A stretch of 64,000 nt of DNA from an uncultured Bacteroides sp. (GTDB taxonomy: Bacteria; Bacteroidota; Bacteroidia; Bacteroidales; Bacteroidaceae), in the NCBI RefSeq assembly GCF_963676325.1, contig NZ_OY781099.1, positions 2,666,001 to 2,730,000 on the forward strand. Reading direction: 5' to 3'. Both the position numbers and the translations under genes were made by a program. Below, one piece after another: positions 60,533 through 64,000 of the stretch (positions are counted from its first letter, which is position 1; the number at the start of each line of letters is the position of its first letter). The notes under the pieces are model-generated. The model did no database searches. It had not been told where the DNA came from and saw only the letters and a list, made by a program, of their open reading frames with translations.

Positions 60533-62205
60533 AAAACAACGCTATAAAAGGTATCGGATTGCTGGCATTACTTCTGGCTGTAAACATTTTATCTTCCCGT
60601 ATTTTTCTGAGAATGGATCTCACTTCCGAGAAACGATATACCCTTTCTGACCAAAGCAGGAAACTTATTAAAAGTCTGGACAAGCCTCTGGAGGTAATTC
60701 TTTACCTGAATGGAGACTTGAATCCGGCATTCGACCGTCTTCGGACATCAACAACAGACATGCTGGATGAACTTTCGATTTATGCCTCTCACGGTATTAC
60801 TCTGCGAAAAGTAAATCCATCGGCAGCTCCTGATGAGAAAACCCGTCAGGAACATTATCTCAAAATGGACAAACGTGGCATGCGCGGAACCTCCGTCAAT
60901 GAGCACGACCGTGAAGGTAAGCTTTCATCAAAAGTAATTTATCCCTGGATAGAGCTGGTGTACAATGGAGATACCTTGCCGGTTAGCTTACTCAAAAAGA
61001 ATATAAATCTTACTCCGCAAGAGGTGCTCAATACTTCTGCTGGAGAATTGGAATACAATCTGACCGAGGGAATCAGAGTGCTTACTGTTAGTAATCCTGA
61101 AAAGATTGCTTTTATTGATGGACACGGAGAATGGAGTGAACCGTATGTGTACGAAGCTACGAATCTATTAAGCAGATATTATAGTGTGGACAGAGGACGA
61201 TTAAGCGGAAATCCGGAAGAACTACTTCCATACAAGGTGTTAATTATAGCCTCACCACAGAAGACTTTCAGCGAAAAAGAGAAGTTTGCATTGGATCAAT
61301 ACTTAATGAATGGGGGAAGTATTCTTTGGCTGGTAGACGGAACAAAGATTTCTCTACAGGAATTTGACGGTACCGGAGAATCTTCAACCCTGAAACAGGA
61401 TGTTAACCTGGACGACTTGCTTTTTACTTATGGCGTAAGAATTAATCCGGTAACTGTACAGGATATGCAGTGCACTGCTATTCGTTTGGCATCCTCGGAA
61501 GCCGGATCAAAAGAATCTTTTACCACTCTTCCGTGGTATTTCGCTCCATTGCTTATTCCTTCAGCTGAGAACATGATTACGCATAATATTTCGCCACTCA
61601 AATCGGAGTTTGTGAGCACAATTTCTTTTGTAGGTAACGACCAACTAAAAAAGCAGGTTTTACTCACCACTTCGCCAAATGCACACACTCTCCGTGTACC
61701 GGAGAAAGTAAGTCTGCGTTATGTGGAAATGCCGGCGGAAGAGTCTTACTTTAATGAGCCCAGTCTTCCTGTAGCCGGACTGATAGAAGGAAAATTCCCT
61801 TCTGCATTTATAAATCAGCTGACTCCTGACAGTTGCATTGAACTGCCACAAGGCAGATTGTCAGAGAGTAAAAACACCAGAATGATTGTTGTGGCTACCG
61901 GAAGTATCATAAAGAATGAATGGAAAGGGCAGCGTAGAGAGGCACAACCTGTTCCAGTGGGATTTGATGAAGTATCCGGTGAGCAATTGGGGAATGCTGA
62001 TTTTATAAGTAACGCTGTGAATTATCTGGCCAGGAATGATCAATGGCTAAACCTCCGTTCACATAATTACAAGCTCAGGCTTCTTAACAAACAAGCGATC
62101 AATGAACAGAGAGGATTATGGGAAATAATAAACATAGCTATTCCTCCCATTTTACTTTTGATTACTGGCTTTGCTTATGCAAGATTCCGAAAACGAAAGC
62201 AATAA
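60529..62205 (+). CDS. gldG: Gliding-type ABC transporter auxiliary protein GldG
   Basis: GldG (558 residues) is the partner of GldF. It has an N-terminal membrane helix (IGLLALLLAVNILSS), the phrase RMDLTSEKRYTLSDQSRKLIKSLDKPLEVILYLNGD (opening of ABC-transporter auxiliary domain), a large periplasmic part with KIAFIDGHGEWSEPYVYEATNLLSRYY and YLMNGGSILWLVDGT, and a C-terminal helix (INIAIPPILLLITGFAYARF). Length and layout match the family. Confidence 0.93.
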   Translation: MKNNAIKGIGLLALLLAVNILSSRIFLRMDLTSEKRYTLSDQSRKLIKSLDKPLEVILYLNGDLNPAFDRLRTSTTDMLDELSIYASHGITLRKVNPSAAPDEKTRQEHYLKMDKRGMRGTSVNEHDREGKLSSKVIYPWIELVYNGDTLPVSLLKKNINLTPQEVLNTSAGELEYNLTEGIRVLTVSNPEKIAFIDGHGEWSEPYVYEATNLLSRYYSVDRGRLSGNPEELLPYKVLIIASPQKTFSEKEKFALDQYLMNGGSILWLVDGTKISLQEFDGTGESSTLKQDVNLDDLLFTYGVRINPVTVQDMQCTAIRLASSEAGSKESFTTLPWYFAPLLIPSAENMITHNISPLKSEFVSTISFVGNDQLKKQVLLTTSPNAHTLRVPEKVSLRYVEMPAEESYFNEPSLPVAGLIEGKFPSAFINQLTPDSCIELPQGRLSESKNTRMIVVATGSIIKNEWKGQRREAQPVPVGFDEVSGEQLGNADFISNAVNYLARNDQWLNLRSHNYKLRLLNKQAINEQRGLWEIINIAIPPILLLITGFAYARFRKRKQ

Positions 62206-62271
62206 CTCCTCTTGTATCAATTATTGCACTATTTATGCCAAATACTCCTCGTTTGGTGATTACTGATTTAC

Positions 62272-62279
62272 TATTTTTG
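62272..62279 (+). promoter_or_regulatory. -7 element of the GH28 gene
   Basis: TATTTTTG fits TAnnTTTG fully. A TTTG at 62252-62255 is 16 bp upstream, a bit closer than usual. Confidence 0.5.
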
Positions 62280-62316
62280 CGTTATATAAACTAATAACAA
62301 TAAAAGAAACAACACA

Positions 62317-63714
62317 ATGAAAAAAGTATTCGGAATAATTCCCCTGCTTTTGTTTGCTCTCTTTGCTAATGCTAATCCAATAGGCAATGCATGGGAAGAG
62401 TGCGCAAAGATTGAAAAACAAATTAAAAAAACATCCTTTCCTCAACGCACATTCGTAATTACCGATTTCGGAGCAAAAGCAGGAAATGAAGCTGAACCTT
62501 GCCACGATGCCATCAATCTGGCTATCGTAAAATGTAATCAGGCTGGAGGTGGAACAGTTATTGTACCTAAAGGGATATTTTACACCGGACCTATTACATT
62601 AAAGAGCAATGTGAATCTTCATTTAGAAGAAGGAGCGACTCTAAAATTCTCCACAAATCAGAAATTATATTTCCCAGCCGTACTGACTCGCTGGGAAGGG
62701 ATCGATTGCTGGAACGCTCACCCATTGATTTATGCATATGGTGAAACCAACATTGCCATTACCGGTAAAGGAACAATTGACGGACAAGGAGCTAATGAAA
62801 ATTGGTGGAGAATGAGTGGTGCCAAACAATTTGGATGGAAAGAAGGAATTGTTGCCCAAAAGAATGGCGGACGTGAACGTTTGCAGATGTACGGAGAAAC
62901 TTCTATGCCTGTTTACAAACGTATTATGGCACCGGAAGATGGTATGCGCCCTCAGCTTATCAATTTCCATTCCTGTAATACGATTCTGATAGAGGATGTA
63001 AAATTGCGTAATTCTCCTTTCTGGGTAATTCATCCTTTATTCTGCGAAAGTATGATTGTACGTGGAGTAGACATCCTTAGTCATGGACCTAACAATGATG
63101 GTTGTGATCCGGAATCAAGCAAGAATGTATTGATAGAAAATACAGTTTTCAATACTGGCGATGATTGTATTGCAATCAAATCAGGACGAAATACTGACGG
63201 ACGAAAATGGAATATTCCAAGTGAGAATATTATTGTGCGTGGATGCACCATGAAAGACGGTCACGGTGGAGTTGTTGTAGGAAGTGAAATATCTGGTGGA
63301 TACAAAAACCTGTTTGTTGAAAATTGCAAGATGGACAGTCCAAACCTGGATCGTGTAATCCGAATCAAGACAAGTACTTGCCGGGGCGGTGTAATAGAGA
63401 ATATTTTTGTTCGCAATATCACTGTGGGACAATGCGGTGAATCTATACTTGGTATCAATCTTCAATACGAGAATCGTGAGAAATGTAATCGCGGATTCAA
63501 TCCTATGGTACGCAATGTGTATCTTCAGAATATAACCAGCGAAAAGAGTAAATTTGGCGTTTACATTGTTGGTCTGGATGATAACGACCATGTATATAAT
63601 ATAAACATGGAAAATTGCCGCTTAAATAATGTAGCTCAGGGAAACTCTATCAAAGGAGCAAAAGATATCAACTACAAAGGATTGTATATCAACGGAGCTG
63701 AAACAAATAAATAA
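62317..63714 (+). CDS. Glycoside hydrolase family 28 (polygalacturonase type), secreted
   Basis: This 465-residue enzyme has a signal peptide (MKKVFGIIPLLLFALFANA) and a right-handed beta-helix. All GH28 catalytic motifs are present in order: NNDGCDPESS (N-x-D), NTGDDCIAIKSG (DD), DGHGGVVVGSE (GHG) and RVIRIKT (RIK). It hydrolyses galacturonic acid links of pectin, as polygalacturonase or exo-enzyme. The inner N-terminal part (ITDFGAKAGNEAEPCHDAINLAI) is the usual opening of Bacteroides members. It is followed after 101 bp by a gene for another secreted protein. Confidence 0.94.
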   Translation: MKKVFGIIPLLLFALFANANPIGNAWEECAKIEKQIKKTSFPQRTFVITDFGAKAGNEAEPCHDAINLAIVKCNQAGGGTVIVPKGIFYTGPITLKSNVNLHLEEGATLKFSTNQKLYFPAVLTRWEGIDCWNAHPLIYAYGETNIAITGKGTIDGQGANENWWRMSGAKQFGWKEGIVAQKNGGRERLQMYGETSMPVYKRIMAPEDGMRPQLINFHSCNTILIEDVKLRNSPFWVIHPLFCESMIVRGVDILSHGPNNDGCDPESSKNVLIENTVFNTGDDCIAIKSGRNTDGRKWNIPSENIIVRGCTMKDGHGGVVVGSEISGGYKNLFVENCKMDSPNLDRVIRIKTSTCRGGVIENIFVRNITVGQCGESILGINLQYENREKCNRGFNPMVRNVYLQNITSEKSKFGVYIVGLDDNDHVYNINMENCRLNNVAQGNSIKGAKDINYKGLYINGAETNK

Positions 63715-63721
63715 AAAAATT

Positions 63722-63827
63722 TCCGCTTTTCATTGTATATTAATACGAATAAATAATATCTTTGGACTATCTTTTTTCAAGAAACTCCTTAAATATTAAT
63801 TTATAAAATAATACAATGAAAAGCGGA
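63722..63827. repeat. 14-bp perfect inverted repeat around promoter and start codon
   Basis: TCCGCTTTTCATTG (63722-63735) is the exact reverse complement of CAATGAAAAGCGGA (63814-63827). The right arm contains the ATG of the last gene; the left arm lies 7 bp after the GH28 stop. The TATCTTTG -7 element lies between the arms. Confidence 0.85.
63733..63764 (+). promoter_or_regulatory. Promoter of the last gene
   Basis: TTG (63733-63735) and the full -7 TATCTTTG (63757-63764) are 21 bp apart. Confidence 0.6.
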
Positions 63828-64000
63828 CATTTATTTTTAAAGCTGTGCATCTGTTTATTGTCATTATGTGCAGTCAATTCCAATCTTCTTTCACAAGTCA
63901 ATCCTCAGGTCTGGGGAAAAGCACCTTACGTATCTCCTGATATACATGCAGATCATTCTGTTACTTTCAGAATCAGTACTCCTGCCGCAAAAGAAGTTCT
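63816..64000 (+). CDS. Secreted protein, probably esterase N-terminus, cut by window end
   Basis: 61 codons are visible from the ATG at 63816. They encode a signal peptide (SGHLFLKLCICLLSLCAVNS) and then QVNPQVWGKAPYVSPDIHADHSVTFRISTPAAKEV. The phrase (xxWGxxPxVSPxIxxDxxVTFRxxxPxAKEV) is the usual start of the CBM48-like domain in Bacteroides secreted esterases related to feruloyl and acetyl-xylan esterases. With GH28 upstream this fits pectin or hemicellulose breakdown. The catalytic part lies outside the window, so the call is tentative. Confidence 0.65.
   Translation, partial: MKSGHLFLKLCICLLSLCAVNSNLLSQVNPQVWGKAPYVSPDIHADHSVTFRISTPAAKEV

Noticed and set aside
1..64000. tRNA or rRNA genes
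   Set aside because: I looked in the gaps by eye for tRNA-like cloverleaves with a T-loop and for rRNA sequence and found none; a tRNAscan run would be decisive.

Overview
The window looks like a chromosome segment of a Bacteroides-type bacterium (order Bacteroidales). DNA is AT-rich, starts lack clear Shine-Dalgarno sites, and many genes are preceded by the Bacteroidetes -7 element TAnnTTTG. Gene content agrees: GldF/GldG, OmpH/Skp lipoproteins, secreted glycoside hydrolases, a Nudix-type AraR regulator, and a VirE/HU pair. The species cannot be told from sequence alone. No rRNA, tRNA, CRISPR array or complete insertion sequence was seen.

Layout. 1-3.6 kb: a beta-helix lipoprotein (cut by the window edge), the dipeptidase PepD, a 46-codon ORF and an OmpH-like lipoprotein. 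3.6-11.3 kb: an AraC regulator divergent from an RND efflux operon (adaptor, pump, outer-membrane channel) followed by an lpxA homologue. 11.4-13.5 kb: a phosphoesterase lipoprotein and a barrel protein, then about 590 bp of non-coding DNA rich in inverted repeats. 13.5-22.7 kb: M16 peptidase, a DivIC/FtsB-like protein, dnaX, a queuosine operon (transporter, queC, queF) with what I read as a class I preQ1 riboswitch in its leader, and a FadL-type porin.

22.9-43.3 kb is a sugar block. GH31, GH2 and GH3 enzymes (alpha-xylosidase, beta-galactosidase and beta-glucosidase types) run leftward. A galactose operon (galM, MFS transporter, galK) and an arabinose/pentose-phosphate operon (secreted galM, araR, araD, araA, araB, then tkt and rpiB) run rightward. 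The hydrolases would free galactose and xylose from hemicellulose side chains, and the cytoplasmic genes would epimerise, import and phosphorylate galactose and carry arabinose into the pentose phosphate pathway.

43.3-57.7 kb is accessory. It has a VirE-type P-loop protein with an HU-like protein and large inverted repeats, short-chain dehydrogenases, decayed old-yellow-enzyme and aldehyde dehydrogenase genes, an AraC regulator, a GIY-YIG protein, a LytS/LytT two-component pair and small membrane proteins. 57.7-64 kb has a small lipoprotein, gldF/gldG, a GH28 pectinase and the start of a secreted protein, probably an esterase.

The most unusual non-coding signals are TGTACA palindromes repeated every 22 bp in two unrelated places, tandem-repeat inverted-repeat clusters at 13 kb and 46.7 kb, the preQ1 leader, and a 14-bp inverted repeat that covers a start codon at 63.8 kb.
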